Below the pieces are notes generated by a model. That model was given only the letters and a program-made list of their open reading frames with translations. It was not told the origin of the DNA and ran no database searches. Positions 8,385 through 19,476 of a stretch of DNA of 64,000 nucleotides are shown in pieces. The stretch covers positions 124,001 through 188,000 of the forward strand of contig NZ_JAAXOX010000003.1 in NCBI RefSeq assembly GCF_012396125.1. The letters run 5' to 3'. A program made the translations under genes and the position numbers. Numbering within the stretch: position 1 is the first letter of the stretch; each line of letters opens with the position of its first letter. The stretch is from Cellulomonas denverensis. GTDB lineage: Bacteria; Actinomycetota; Actinomycetes; Actinomycetales; Cellulomonadaceae.

Positions 8385-9536
8385 GTGGCAGCTCCCGTGG
8401 TGGCAGTGGTCGGTGGTGGGCAACTCGCCCGGATGATGGCGCCCGCGGCGACCGCGCTGGGCCTGCATCTGCGGGTGCTGGTCGAGGACGCGGTGTCCTC
8501 CGCGGCGCAGGTGGTGGTCGACGCCCCGGTGGGCGAGGCCGGCGACCCGGTAGCGGTGGAACGGCTGGTCTCCGGTGCCGCGGTCCTGACCTTCGAGCAC
8601 GAGCACGTGCCGAACGCCCTGCTGACCGAACTCGGCCGGCGTGGGGTGCCGGTGCACCCCGGACCCGACGCCCTGGTGCACGCCCAGGACAAGATCGTGA
8701 TGCGCACCCGGCTGACCGCCCTCGGCGTGCCCTGCCCGCGCTGGGCCGCCCTGGACTCGGCCGCCGACCTGGACCGGTTCCTGGACGCCGCGCCCGGCGA
8801 ACGTGCCGCGGTGGTCAAGACGGCCCGCGGCGGCTACGACGGCAAGGGGGTCCGGGTGGTCCGGGACGCCGCCGAGGCCGCCGACTGGTTCTCCGCCGCG
8901 GCGGCCGGCACCGGTGCCCCGCTGCTGGCCGAGGAGCTGGTGCCGTTCACCCGCGAGCTGGCCGTGCTGGTGGCCCGCACGCCCTCCGGCGAGGTCCGCA
9001 CCTGGCCGGTGGTGGAGTCGGTGCAGCGTGACGGGGTGTGCGCCGAGGTGACCGCCCCCGCCCCGGGCCTGGACCCGGCGACCGCCGCGGAGGCGGACCG
9101 GATCGGCCGCACGGTCGCCGAGGGCCTCGGCGTGACCGGGGTGTTGGCGGTGGAGCTGTTCGAGCTGCCGGACGGCGGCCTGCTGGTGAACGAGCTGGCG
9201 ATGCGGCCGCACAACTCCGGGCACTGGACCATCGACGGCGCGGTCACCAGCCAGTTCGAGCAGCACCTGCGCGCCGTACTCGACCTGCCGCTGGGCGCCA
9301 CCGAGGCCCGGGCGCCCTGGACCGTGATGGTGAACGTGCTCGGCAGCGCCCGGGAGTCGCTGACCGACGCCCTGCCGCTGATCGACCCGCAGGTGAAGGT
9401 GCACCTGTACGGCAAGGCGGTCCGCCCGGGCCGCAAGCTCGGCCACGTGACCGTGACCGGGGACGACCTGACCGCGGTGCGCGAGCGCGCCCGGGTGGCC
9501 GCGGCGCTGATCCGCGGCGAGGAGGAGACGGCATGA
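8385..9536 (+). CDS. purK: 5-(carboxyamino)imidazole ribonucleotide synthase
   Basis: PurK uses ATP and bicarbonate to make N5-CAIR from AIR in purine synthesis. The 383-residue protein has the N-terminal Rossmann-like motif [11 protein letters not shown], an ATP-grasp core with the [11 protein letters not shown] glycine loop near 144-154, and the family sequence [12 protein letters not shown] near 271-282. The GTG at 8385 is chosen because AAGGTG lies just upstream and the protein then starts directly at the domain; an upstream in-frame ATG at 8346 is less likely. The stop overlaps the purE start (ATGA), so PurK and PurE are translationally coupled, matching their sequential reactions. Confidence 0.96.
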   Translation: MAAPVVAVVGGGQLARMMAPAATALGLHLRVLVEDAVSSAAQVVVDAPVGEAGDPVAVERLVSGAAVLTFEHEHVPNALLTELGRRGVPVHPGPDALVHAQDKIVMRTRLTALGVPCPRWAALDSAADLDRFLDAAPGERAAVVKTARGGYDGKGVRVVRDAAEAADWFSAAAAGTGAPLLAEELVPFTRELAVLVARTPSGEVRTWPVVESVQRDGVCAEVTAPAPGLDPATAAEADRIGRTVAEGLGVTGVLAVELFELPDGGLLVNELAMRPHNSGHWTIDGAVTSQFEQHLRAVLDLPLGATEARAPWTVMVNVLGSARESLTDALPLIDPQVKVHLYGKAVRPGRKLGHVTVTGDDLTAVRERARVAAALIRGEEETA

Positions 9537-10081
9537 ACCAGCCCCTGGTCGGCATCGTGATGGGCTCGGACTCGGACTGGCCGGTGATGGCCGACGCGGC
9601 CCAGGCGCTGGCCGAGTTCGACCTGCCGGTGGAGGTGGACGTGGTCTCCGCGCACCGGCAGCCGGACAAGATGGTCGACTACGGCCGCACCGCCGCCGCC
9701 CGCGGGCTGCGGGTGATCGTGGCCGGGGCCGGGGGAGCGGCACACTTGCCCGGGATGCTGGCCGCGGTGACCCCGCTGCCGGTGATCGGGGTGCCGGTGC
9801 CGCTGGCCCGGCTGGACGGCCTGGACTCGCTGCTGTCCATCGTGCAGATGCCGGCCGGGGTGCCGGTGGCGACGGTGTCGATCGGTGGCGCGCGCAACGC
9901 GGGGCTGCTGGCCGCCCGGATCATCGGCTCCGGCACCGATGAGGACGCCGAGCGGGTCGCCGCCGCGATGGCCCGGTTCCAGGAGGACCTGAGGGCCCAG
10001 GCGGACGCCAAGGGGGAGAAGCTGCGCGCCCGGCACGGTGGTGGCGGCACCGGTCCGTCGATCGGCTTCGGCGCGTTGTGA
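9533..10081 (+). CDS. purE: N5-carboxyaminoimidazole ribonucleotide mutase
   Basis: PurE converts N5-CAIR to CAIR. The 182-residue product is typical of class I PurE: GSDSDWP near 11-17, SAHRQPDKM near 40-48, [11 protein letters not shown] near 65-75 and [14 protein letters not shown] near 100-113. The ATG overlaps the purK stop by four bases. The protein has a basic, glycine-rich C-terminal tail of about 20 residues beyond the conserved fold, which is common in actinobacteria. The following acyltransferase has its own promoter-like box. Confidence 0.97.
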   Translation: MNQPLVGIVMGSDSDWPVMADAAQALAEFDLPVEVDVVSAHRQPDKMVDYGRTAAARGLRVIVAGAGGAAHLPGMLAAVTPLPVIGVPVPLARLDGLDSLLSIVQMPAGVPVATVSIGGARNAGLLAARIIGSGTDEDAERVAAAMARFQEDLRAQADAKGEKLRARHGGGGTGPSIGFGAL

Positions 10082-10142
10082 AGGTCCGGTTCTGATCCAC
10101 CGGAGCCCGGTCTCTCGACGAGCCGGATCGCGGGAGTCGACT

Positions 10143-10148
10143 TAGCGT
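10143..10148 (+). promoter_or_regulatory. Candidate leaderless -10 element (TAGCGT)
   Basis: TAGCGT lies 7 bases before the GTG at 10156 of the acyltransferase gene. No Shine-Dalgarno sequence lies between. Confidence 0.45.
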
Positions 10149-10155
10149 CGAGACG

Positions 10156-11364
10156 GTGAGTGCACCGTCGACGACCCTTGCCCCTACCCGGGACGCCGCC
10201 GCCCTGACCGGCTCGCTGTCCCGGGTCCCGGCCCCCGCGACCGCCGGGGCGCCGCGCCGTCCCGGCCGGTTGGCCGCACTGGACGGGCTGCGCTTCCTGG
10301 CCGCCGCCGGGGTGCTGCTGTACCACTTCGTGGCCCGGGACACCGCCGCCTGGGGACGCGATCTGGCCGAGGTGGCACCCGCCCTGGCACCGACGGCGAC
10401 CTACCTGTCGCTCGGGCCGGAGCTGTTCTTCGTGATCAGCGGGTTCGTGATCCTGATGACCGCCTGGGGCCGGTCGGTGCCGGACATCATCGGCTCCCGG
10501 GTCGGGCGGCTGTACCCCGGCTACTGGGTGGCGGTGCTGGCCACCGGCTTCCTGCTGCTGGCGATCTGGCCGGGCAAGGAGATCACCGGCGGGCAGGTGC
10601 TGGTGAACCTGACCCTGCTGCAGTCGCTGGTGGATGTCGGCCACGTGGACGGGGTGTACTGGACGCTCTGGGTGGAGCTGCGGTTCTACCTGCTGATCGC
10701 GGTGTTCGCCGCGATCGGGATCACCCGGCGCCGGGTGCTCGCCTTCGCCGCGCTGTGGCCGCTGGCCGCCCTGGCCGCCCGGGTCCTGGGCTGGCAGCAC
10801 GGGGTGATCTGGCTGGTGGCGCCGTACGCGCCGCTGTTCGCCGCCGGGATGGCGCTGTACGTGATCCACCGCACCGGCCACGCGGTGCTGCCCTGGCTGA
10901 TCGTCGCCGGGAACGCCGCGCTGGTGGTGTGGGCGCTGGTGCCGTCCCGGATGCACTCCCTGGGCCGGAACTCGGTCGATCCGCCCACGGCACTGGGCCT
11001 GACCCTGGCGCTGCTGGCCTGCGTCGCCCTGGTGGCGGTGGTCGCGCTGACCCCGCTGAACCGGTGGACCTGGTCCGGGCTGACCACCGCCGGGGCGCTG
11101 ACCTACCCGCTGTACCTGCTGCACGAGTACTGGGGGCTGTGGACGATCCACCTGCTGCACGACCGGCTGCCGGTGTGGGCGGTGCTCACCGCCGCGATCG
11201 CGCTGTCCCTGGCGCTTGCCTGGCTGGTGCACCGGTTCATTGAGCGCCCGTTCGGGCCGCGGCTGCGACGGGCCACCACCCGCGGGTGCACCCGGCTGCA
11301 GGACGAGGTGGCGGCCGCCTGGCGCGGGGCGCGGCAGTGGTCCGGGGCCGGTCTGGTCCGCTGA
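10156..11364 (+). CDS. Acyltransferase-3 family membrane protein (OafA-like)
   Basis: Integral membrane O-acyltransferase, probably acetylating or acylating a cell-surface glycan. The 402-residue protein has a disordered, alanine/proline-rich cytoplasmic tail to about residue 38. The family signature LAALDGLRFLAA follows, then the catalytic-type histidine H57 in LLYHF and the FFVISGFVI motif near 92-100. About ten membrane helices follow. It lacks the C-terminal SGNH domain found in some OafA proteins. Its position between purine genes and LCP/polysaccharide genes supports a role in modifying the local polymer, although the acceptor is not known. It converges with the LCP operon, with 25 bases between stops. 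Confidence 0.9.
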   Translation: MSAPSTTLAPTRDAAALTGSLSRVPAPATAGAPRRPGRLAALDGLRFLAAAGVLLYHFVARDTAAWGRDLAEVAPALAPTATYLSLGPELFFVISGFVILMTAWGRSVPDIIGSRVGRLYPGYWVAVLATGFLLLAIWPGKEITGGQVLVNLTLLQSLVDVGHVDGVYWTLWVELRFYLLIAVFAAIGITRRRVLAFAALWPLAALAARVLGWQHGVIWLVAPYAPLFAAGMALYVIHRTGHAVLPWLIVAGNAALVVWALVPSRMHSLGRNSVDPPTALGLTLALLACVALVAVVALTPLNRWTWSGLTTAGALTYPLYLLHEYWGLWTIHLLHDRLPVWAVLTAAIALSLALAWLVHRFIERPFGPRLRRATTRGCTRLQDEVAAAWRGARQWSGAGLVR

Positions 11365-11389
11365 GCCGCGGCCGGTGCGCCGGCGCAGG

Positions 11390-12931
11390 TCAGGAGGTGG
11401 GCACGCCGCCGTACACGCCGGGTTCCAGCTCCCCGTCCCGGATCTGTGCGAAGAAGGTCGGCGTCTGGTCCGGGTCCAGCAGCACAGTCGACCCGACACC
11501 GCCCGGGCGGTAGTCCAGGTCCGCGATCGGCGGGGTGCCGGTGATGCCGCCCTCGCCACCCGCCGATCGGAACGCCAGCGCGAGCTTGGCCATGTCGACG
11601 ATGTCGGTGCCCTCGCTGGTGGTGAGCGCGGCGGTCCCGGCGTTGACCAGCGAGACCTGGCGACCGGGGTTGAGCACGGTCGCCGGGGTGGCGACCGCGT
11701 GGGTCACCGCACTGATCAGCTGGCGCTGGCGCTGGCCACGGCCGATGTCACCGGTCGGGTCGGAGTAGCGCATCCGGGCGAAGGCCAGGGCGGTCACCCC
11801 GTCCACGGTCTTGCAGCCCGGGGCGTCCCAGAACAGGCCGGAGTTGGTGTCCTGCACCGGGAAGGTCAGCACCGAGTCGTCCAGGCAGAGTTCGACGCCG
11901 CCGACCGCGTCCACCACGCCCTCGACCCCGGCGAAGCCGATCTCCACGTAGTGGTCCACCGTCAGCCCGGTCAGCTCCTCGACGGTCTCGACCAGCAGCG
12001 GCGCACCGCCCCAGGAGAACGCCGCGTTCAGCTTCCCGGCTTGGAACCCGGGGATGTCGACGTAGGTGTCGCGGGGGAGCGAGATCAGCGCCGACGGGCC
12101 GGACTCGGGCACGTGCAGCAACAGGATCGTGTCGGTACGGGCGCCCACGGTGTCCGGGTCCTCGATCGCCCCGTCCTCCCGGGAGTCCGACCCGGTCAGC
12201 AGGTAGGTCTCGCCCGGGGTGTTCGCCGCACCGGACAGCGCGTCGACGTGCTGGATCTTCCCGTTCGCCCAGACCGCCAGGCCCACCGGCCAGGCGATCA
12301 CCAGGATGAGCAGCAGCACCAGGGTCAGCGCGATCCGGCGGCCGGTCCGGCGGCGGGGAGCGCGCGGGGCGACGTCGGCGGGCTCCGGGCGGGCCGGGGT
12401 GCCGGTGGTGGTGCGGCCCTGGCCCGGGCGGCCCGGACCGGCCGGGGTGCTGCGGCGGCCGGCGGCGGCGGGCATCACCCGGGTGCCACCGTCGGCCGGG
12501 TCATCGGCGGCAGAGCCGGAGGAACCGGAGGTGCGCCCGGGAGCCGCGGCGACCGGCACCGCGGAGCCACCGGCCCGGGCGGAGGTGCGGGCGCCGGGGC
12601 GGCCGGGGTCGCGGGTGGCGCCGGAGCGCGGCGGGATCGCGGCGGGTTCGCCGGGTGCGGGCCGGCGCGGGGTCCGGGCCTCGGCGGAGTCGGACGAGGG
12701 CCTGGCCTGCCCGGCGCCGGTGCGTCGTGCGCCGTCGGCCGGGGGCATCGCCGGACGCCGCCCGCTCACCCGCGAGGGCGTGGCCGGGCGCGCGGGGCGG
12801 GCAGCACCCGCACCGCCGGACCCCACCGGGGTGGCGCCGTCGGTGGTCGGCCGCCGGCCGCTGTCGGACGGGGAGAAGCTGGGCGGGACGCTGCGGTCCT
12901 GCGCGGAGGGTTCGTCGGGTCGGCGTGCCAC
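11390..12931 (-). CDS. LytR-CpsA-Psr (LCP) family protein with long disordered N-terminus
   Basis: LCP enzymes transfer lipid-linked glycopolymers to peptidoglycan. This 513-residue protein begins with about 190 residues of disordered sequence rich in Pro, Ala, Arg, Thr and Gly, unusually long for a cytoplasmic tail. A membrane helix at about 195-218 is followed by the LCP domain. The domain keeps TGSDSR near 245, RTDTILL, SLPRDTYVDIPG, KLNAAFSWGG, and the R-rich end ALAFARMRY...GDIGRGQRQRQ. The catalytic arginines and aspartates of the fold are therefore present. It starts at a GTG 2 bases after the stop of the upstream LCP gene, so it is probably the last gene of a tandem LCP operon. It differs clearly from the other two, which are closer to each other. 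Confidence 0.92.
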   Translation of the reverse strand: MARRPDEPSAQDRSVPPSFSPSDSGRRPTTDGATPVGSGGAGAARPARPATPSRVSGRRPAMPPADGARRTGAGQARPSSDSAEARTPRRPAPGEPAAIPPRSGATRDPGRPGARTSARAGGSAVPVAAAPGRTSGSSGSAADDPADGGTRVMPAAAGRRSTPAGPGRPGQGRTTTGTPARPEPADVAPRAPRRRTGRRIALTLVLLLILVIAWPVGLAVWANGKIQHVDALSGAANTPGETYLLTGSDSREDGAIEDPDTVGARTDTILLLHVPESGPSALISLPRDTYVDIPGFQAGKLNAAFSWGGAPLLVETVEELTGLTVDHYVEIGFAGVEGVVDAVGGVELCLDDSVLTFPVQDTNSGLFWDAPGCKTVDGVTALAFARMRYSDPTGDIGRGQRQRQLISAVTHAVATPATVLNPGRQVSLVNAGTAALTTSEGTDIVDMAKLALAFRSAGGEGGITGTPPIADLDYRPGGVGSTVLLDPDQTPTFFAQIRDGELEPGVYGGVPTS

Positions 12932-12933
12932 GA

Positions 12934-14211
12934 TCAGCCGCAGACCGCGGTGACGTCGTTCGCGGTGAACGTCTCCTTGCCGGCCTCGCGGGTCTGCTGC
13001 GGCGCCGGGGTGCTCGGGTCGGCGGTCGGCGTGTCGGCCGGGGCAGCGGGGTCGGTGGTCCCGGCGTCGCCGGTGGTGTCGCCGGTGTCCGCGGTCGCGT
13101 CGTCCGCCTCCAGGCCGGTGGTCATCGGCCGGTCGTTGGCGATGTTGTCCCAGATGGTGTCCGCGTCACTGGTCCACACCACGCGGTTGGGGTCGCTCGG
13201 CGCCGCAGCGAACGGAATCGTCATGAAGGAGATGTTGTCACTGCTGATGCCGCGCAGGCTGTAGGCGAGGGCGGCCATGTCGGAGATCGAGGAGAATCCG
13301 CTGTCCACCGACAGGGAGGCGGTCGCCTGGTCCAGGAACCGGATCAGCTGGGTCACGTCGGTGAGCAGGTTCTTGGTCAGCAGCTCACGCATCACCGCGG
13401 CCAGCAGTTCCTGCTGGCGGCCGAGCCGGTTGGTGTCCGAACCGTCGCCGACCCCGACGCCGGTGCGGGCCCGGGCGAAGGCGAGTGCCTGGGTGCCGTC
13501 CAGCCGCTGGTTGCCGGCGCTCAGGTACAGGCCAGCCTTCGGGGCGGACATGTCGTTCGGGATGCACATCTCCACGCCACCGATGGCGTCGATCATGTTC
13601 GTGAACCCGGCGAAGTCCACCACCACGAAGTGGTTGATCGGCACCCCGGTGTTGGTCTGCACGGTGTTCCAGGTGCAGGCCGCCGCGGAGGCGATGTCGC
13701 CACCGTTGTCCGCGCCGATCGAGAACGCGGAGTTGAACATCGCGTTCGACTGGGCGCGGGTGGTGCTGCCGTCGCTCATCGTGCAGGACGGGATGTCGAC
13801 CAGGGAGTCGCGGGGGATCGAGATCAGCTCCACCCGGGTCCGGTCGGCGGAGATGTGCGCCACGATCGAGGTGTCCGAGCGCATGCCGTCGGCGAACCCA
13901 CCGATCGCCTCGTTCTCCCCGTCGCGCTCGTCCGAGCCCAGCAGCAGGAGGTTCACCGGCTGGCCGGCATTCGGGTCCGCCGGGCTGTCATCGGTCTTCG
14001 TGGGCTGCGGCAGCGTGGTGACCAGGTCGCCCACGTCCGAGCTGGCGATGTTCCCGTTGAACTGCTGGTAGAGCGCGGCCGCGCCGGAGATCCCGAAGGC
14101 CATCAGCCCGACCGCGGTCAGTGCGACGCCGCGCAGCACGTGGTGGCTGCGCCGGAACCGGCCGTGGCGGACGGCGCGCGGGCGTGCGGGCAGGGCGTGG
14201 CGATTTGTCAC
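12934..14211 (-). CDS. LytR-CpsA-Psr (LCP) family protein
   Basis: Second of three tandem LCP phosphotransferases (425 residues). It has a basic N-terminal tail, one membrane helix near 32-52 and an extracellular LCP domain with LLGSDERDGEN, MRSDTSIVAHI, SIPRDSLVDIPSC, a central NSAFSIGA stretch and ALAFARARTGVGVGDGSD with the final LGRQQ motif. An acidic, proline/threonine-rich linker leads to a short C-terminal motif, ETFTANDVTAVCG, with a near-terminal cysteine. The GTG at 14211 is preferred over the ATG at 14223: TATGCT lies 7 bases before the GTG, and the first residues then align with those of the third LCP protein. The two share the VLRGVAL motif and a similar C-terminus, so they are paralogues. 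Confidence 0.93.
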   Translation of the reverse strand: MTNRHALPARPRAVRHGRFRRSHHVLRGVALTAVGLMAFGISGAAALYQQFNGNIASSDVGDLVTTLPQPTKTDDSPADPNAGQPVNLLLLGSDERDGENEAIGGFADGMRSDTSIVAHISADRTRVELISIPRDSLVDIPSCTMSDGSTTRAQSNAMFNSAFSIGADNGGDIASAAACTWNTVQTNTGVPINHFVVVDFAGFTNMIDAIGGVEMCIPNDMSAPKAGLYLSAGNQRLDGTQALAFARARTGVGVGDGSDTNRLGRQQELLAAVMRELLTKNLLTDVTQLIRFLDQATASLSVDSGFSSISDMAALAYSLRGISSDNISFMTIPFAAAPSDPNRVVWTSDADTIWDNIANDRPMTTGLEADDATADTGDTTGDAGTTDPAAPADTPTADPSTPAPQQTREAGKETFTANDVTAVCG

Positions 14212-14218
14212 GCGGATG

Positions 14219-14224
14219 AGCATA
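14219..14224 (-). promoter_or_regulatory. Candidate leaderless -10 element (TATGCT) for the second LCP gene
   Basis: TATGCT on the minus strand lies 7 bases before the GTG at 14211. It overlaps the alternative ATG at 14223, which argues against that upstream start. Confidence 0.5.
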
Positions 14225-14299
14225 GAAGGCCCGGCGGGTCCGGCGCGGGGACCGCCCGGGCGAAGGTCGTGAAGGGCGTGTGCAGACCAGGGCCGCTGC

Positions 14300-15523
14300 T
14301 CAGCAGGAGAACGTGGTGGTGTCCCCGGCGGTGAACGGCTCGGCGCCAGCGTCCCGGGTGGCCGGCCCGGACGGTGTGCCGGCGTCCGGATCGCCGCCGG
14401 CCGGGTCGCTGGGAGCGGTGCTCGGGGTACCGGTGTCGTCGGCGGTGCCCGCCAGCATCGGCCGGTCGGCGGCGAGGTTGGCCCACAGGATGTCGGCCTT
14501 CTCGGTCCACACCACCCGGGCCTTGTTCTGCGGGGCCAGCGTCCACGGCACGGTGGTGAACGTGACGTCCTCGGCGCCCAGCCCGCGCAGACTGGTGGCG
14601 AGGCCGGCCAGGTTCGGCAGCGAGGTCAGCCGCTCGGACATGCTGAGCGCGGAGGTCGCCGCCCGGCCGAAGGACAGCAGCTGACCGGCGTCGGAGAGCA
14701 CGTCCTTGCCGAGCAGCTCGTCGAAGACCGCCGCCAGCATCTGCTGCTGCCGGCCCACCCGGGAGGTGTCCGATCCGTCGCCCACGTTGTACCGCGCCCG
14801 GGCGAAGGCGAGCGCGGTGCGACCGTCCAGGGTCTGGTCGCCGGCCGCCAGCGACAGTCCGGCCTTCGGGGAGTCCACCGGCTCGGACAGGCACATCCGC
14901 ACCCCGCCGAGCGCGTCGATCATCTGGACGAAGCCGTTCATGTCCACCACCACCGAATCGGTGACCCGCAGCCCGGTGTTCTGCTGGACCGTGTTGATCG
15001 TGCAGGCCACCGCGGACTCCAGGTCGCCACCCTGGTCGGCGCCGATGGCGTAGGCCTCGTTGAACATCGTCTGGGACCGGGCCGCCGAGGTGCTGCCGTC
15101 GGTCATGGTGCAGGACGGGATCTCGACCAGGGAGTCACGGGGGATCGACACCAGCTCCGCGCGGCTCCGGTCGGCCGCGATGTGCAGCAGGATCGCGGTG
15201 TCCGATCGCATGCCCTCCGCCTCGCCGCCCAGGTCCCGGTTCGCCCCGCTCCGGTCGTCGGACCCCAGCACCAGGATGTTCAGCGCGCTGCCCGCCATCG
15301 CGTCCACCGGCTCGTCGTCGCCCTCGATCGGCTGCACCAGGGCGTCGACGTCCCCGATCCGGTCGATCCCGGAGTCCAGCACCCCGACATACGCCGCCGC
15401 CGCGCTGACCGTGGCGAGCAGCACCGTGGTCACCCCCAGCGCGACGCCACGCAGCACCCGGCGGCGGGTGGGGCGGGCGTGCCGGATGGCCGGGCTGGGA
15501 CGACGACGGTGCTGGGCGATCAC
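14300..15523 (-). CDS. LytR-CpsA-Psr (LCP) family protein
   Basis: Third LCP glycopolymer transferase (407 residues from the GTG at 15523). A basic cytoplasmic tail leads to the VLRGVAL motif and a membrane helix near 26-48. The LCP domain carries LGSDDRSGANRD, MRSDTAILLHI, SIPRDSLVEIPSC, NEAYAIGADQGGD and ALAFARARYNVGDGSD with VGRQQQ. The C-terminus ends in EPFTAGDTTTFSC, ending in a cysteine as the neighbouring paralogue nearly does. An upstream in-frame start at 15601 is rejected because it lies inside the hairpin that follows rmlB, while TACGGT sits 6 bases before 15523. A 76-base gap and a separate -10 box precede the next LCP gene, so the paralogues may be regulated separately. Confidence 0.93.
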   Translation of the reverse strand: MIAQHRRRPSPAIRHARPTRRRVLRGVALGVTTVLLATVSAAAAYVGVLDSGIDRIGDVDALVQPIEGDDEPVDAMAGSALNILVLGSDDRSGANRDLGGEAEGMRSDTAILLHIAADRSRAELVSIPRDSLVEIPSCTMTDGSTSAARSQTMFNEAYAIGADQGGDLESAVACTINTVQQNTGLRVTDSVVVDMNGFVQMIDALGGVRMCLSEPVDSPKAGLSLAAGDQTLDGRTALAFARARYNVGDGSDTSRVGRQQQMLAAVFDELLGKDVLSDAGQLLSFGRAATSALSMSERLTSLPNLAGLATSLRGLGAEDVTFTTVPWTLAPQNKARVVWTEKADILWANLAADRPMLAGTADDTGTPSTAPSDPAGGDPDAGTPSGPATRDAGAEPFTAGDTTTFSC

Positions 15524-15529
15524 CTCTCG

Positions 15530-15535
15530 ACCGTA
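15530..15535 (-). promoter_or_regulatory. Candidate leaderless -10 element (TACGGT) for the third LCP gene
   Basis: TACGGT on the minus strand lies 6 bases before the GTG at 15523, with no Shine-Dalgarno sequence in between. It decides the start. Confidence 0.5.
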
Positions 15536-15598
15536 GAGCCGGTGCGTCGCCCGCCGGGTGGGGAACCGTCGAGACCTGGTGAAGGGATGTTCACATGC

Positions 15599-15636
15599 CA
15601 CAGGGCCGCCCCCGCCGGAGCGGGAACGGCCCTGTG
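15599..15636 (-). terminator. Hairpin downstream of rmlB
   Basis: Arms CACAGGGCCG (15599-15608) and CGGCCCTGTG (15627-15636) enclose a second short stem (15611-15615 with 15620-15624). It begins 8 bases after the rmlB stop and has no T-run. It separates rmlB from the LCP genes on the same strand. Confidence 0.7.
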
Positions 15637-15644
15637 CGAGCGGG

Positions 15645-17884
<2,240 letters not shown>

Positions 17885-17885
17885 G

Positions 17886-19454
17886 GTGACCGACTCCGCC
17901 GCTCCGTTCTTCTCCATCGTCACCCCGGTCTACGAACCGCCGCTGGACGTCCTGGAGGAGATGATCGACTCGGTGCTCGGGCAGACCGACGCCGACCTCG
18001 AACTGATCATGGTCGACGACCTCTCGCCCTCGCAGGGAGTACGCGACGTGCTGCGCCGTGCCGCCGCGCGCGACGGCCGGGTGGTGGTGGTCGAGCGCGA
18101 GAAGAACGGCGGGATCGTCGCCGCCTCGAACGACGGCATCGACCGTGCGCGGGGCGAGTTCATCGTCCTTGTTGACCACGACGACCTCATCACGCCCGAC
18201 GCCCTGGCGGAGATGCGCACCGCGATCGCCGAGCACCCGGACGCCGACTACCTCTACTCGGACGAGGACAAGGTCGACGACCAGGGCCGGCACTACGACG
18301 CCTTCCGCAAGCCGGATTGGTCGCCGGAGCGGCTGCGCAGCCAGATGTACACCAGCCACCTGTCCGTCATGCGCACCTCGGTGGTGCGCGAGGTCGGCGG
18401 GTTCCGGGACGGCTACGACGGCTCACAGGACCACGACCTGGCGTTGCGGGTGAGCGAGAAGGCCCGGCAGGTCCACCACATCCGCAAGATCCTGTACCAC
18501 TGGCGGGTGGTGCCCGGCTCCGCCGCCGGCGACCCCGACGCCAAGCCCTACGCTCGGGAGGCCGGCCGCCGCGCGGTGGACGACCACCTCAAGCGGCTCG
18601 GCCTGGACGCTGAGGCGGTGCAGGGTCCGTGGCCCGGCACCTACAAGGTGATCCGGCGCCCCGACCCCGACACCACCGTCAGCTTCGTCATCCCGACCCG
18701 GGGGGGTTCCGGCCTGGTCTGGGGCGAGCGGCGGGTGTTCGTGGTCGAGGCGGTCCGGTCGGTGCTGGCGAAGGCGAAGCACCCGCACCTGGAGATCGTC
18801 GTCGTCTACGACACTCCCACCCCGCCGGAGGTGCTGGAGGAACTGCGCCGGATCGCCGGGGACCGGCTGGTCCTGATCGAGTACGACCGGCCTTTCAACT
18901 TCTCGGCCAAGTGCAACGTGGGCTTCCTGCACGCCACGGGCGACGTGATCGTCTTCCTCAACGACGACATCGAGGTGCGCTCGGACGACTTCCTGCGACC
19001 GCTGATCGCGCCGCTGGTCGAGGAGGACGTCGCGGCGGTCGGCGCCCACCTGTCCTACGAGGACGACACGCTGCAGCACGCCGGGCACATCTACCACGAC
19101 GGCCAGGCCGAGCACGTGTTCAAGGGGAGCCGTCCCGGCGATGTCGGGCCGTTCACCGCGCTGGTGGTCGCCCACGAGGTCTCCGGGCTGACCGCCGCGT
19201 GCGTGGCGGTGCGGCGCGAGGTGGTGGAGGAGGTCGGCGGCTTCGCGGAGTCGCTGCCGGTGAACTTCAACGACGTCGACTTCTCGCTCAAGCTCCGGGC
19301 CACCGGCCGCCGGCTGGTCTGGTTGCCGGAGGTGAAGATGTACCACTTCGAGTCCCGAACCCGGGTGGCCGTGGTGCATCACTGGGAGTACGAGAAGCTG
19401 ACCGCCCGCTGGTCGCTCGACGGGGACGACCCCTACCTGCCGGGCATCGGATGA
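17886..19454 (+). CDS. Tandem two-domain GT2 glycosyltransferase
   Basis: Cytoplasmic glycosyltransferase of 522 residues with two GT-A domains in one chain. The first (about 8-235) shows SIVTPVYEPPL, VDDLSPS and DHDD near 98-101. The second (about 258-500) begins TTVSFVIPTRGG and has the metal-binding-like NDDIEV motif near 359-364, followed by a GGFAESLPVNFNDVD acceptor-site motif. Double GT2 proteins are common in polymer clusters, where each domain adds a different sugar in a repeating unit. GTG start directly after the methyltransferase stop. The donor sugars cannot be predicted; dTDP-rhamnose and the GDP-deoxyhexose made nearby are candidates. Confidence 0.88.
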   Translation: MTDSAAPFFSIVTPVYEPPLDVLEEMIDSVLGQTDADLELIMVDDLSPSQGVRDVLRRAAARDGRVVVVEREKNGGIVAASNDGIDRARGEFIVLVDHDDLITPDALAEMRTAIAEHPDADYLYSDEDKVDDQGRHYDAFRKPDWSPERLRSQMYTSHLSVMRTSVVREVGGFRDGYDGSQDHDLALRVSEKARQVHHIRKILYHWRVVPGSAAGDPDAKPYAREAGRRAVDDHLKRLGLDAEAVQGPWPGTYKVIRRPDPDTTVSFVIPTRGGSGLVWGERRVFVVEAVRSVLAKAKHPHLEIVVVYDTPTPPEVLEELRRIAGDRLVLIEYDRPFNFSAKCNVGFLHATGDVIVFLNDDIEVRSDDFLRPLIAPLVEEDVAAVGAHLSYEDDTLQHAGHIYHDGQAEHVFKGSRPGDVGPFTALVVAHEVSGLTAACVAVRREVVEEVGGFAESLPVNFNDVDFSLKLRATGRRLVWLPEVKMYHFESRTRVAVVHHWEYEKLTARWSLDGDDPYLPGIG

Positions 19455-19476
19455 CCGGGACGGGGCCAGAACACCG

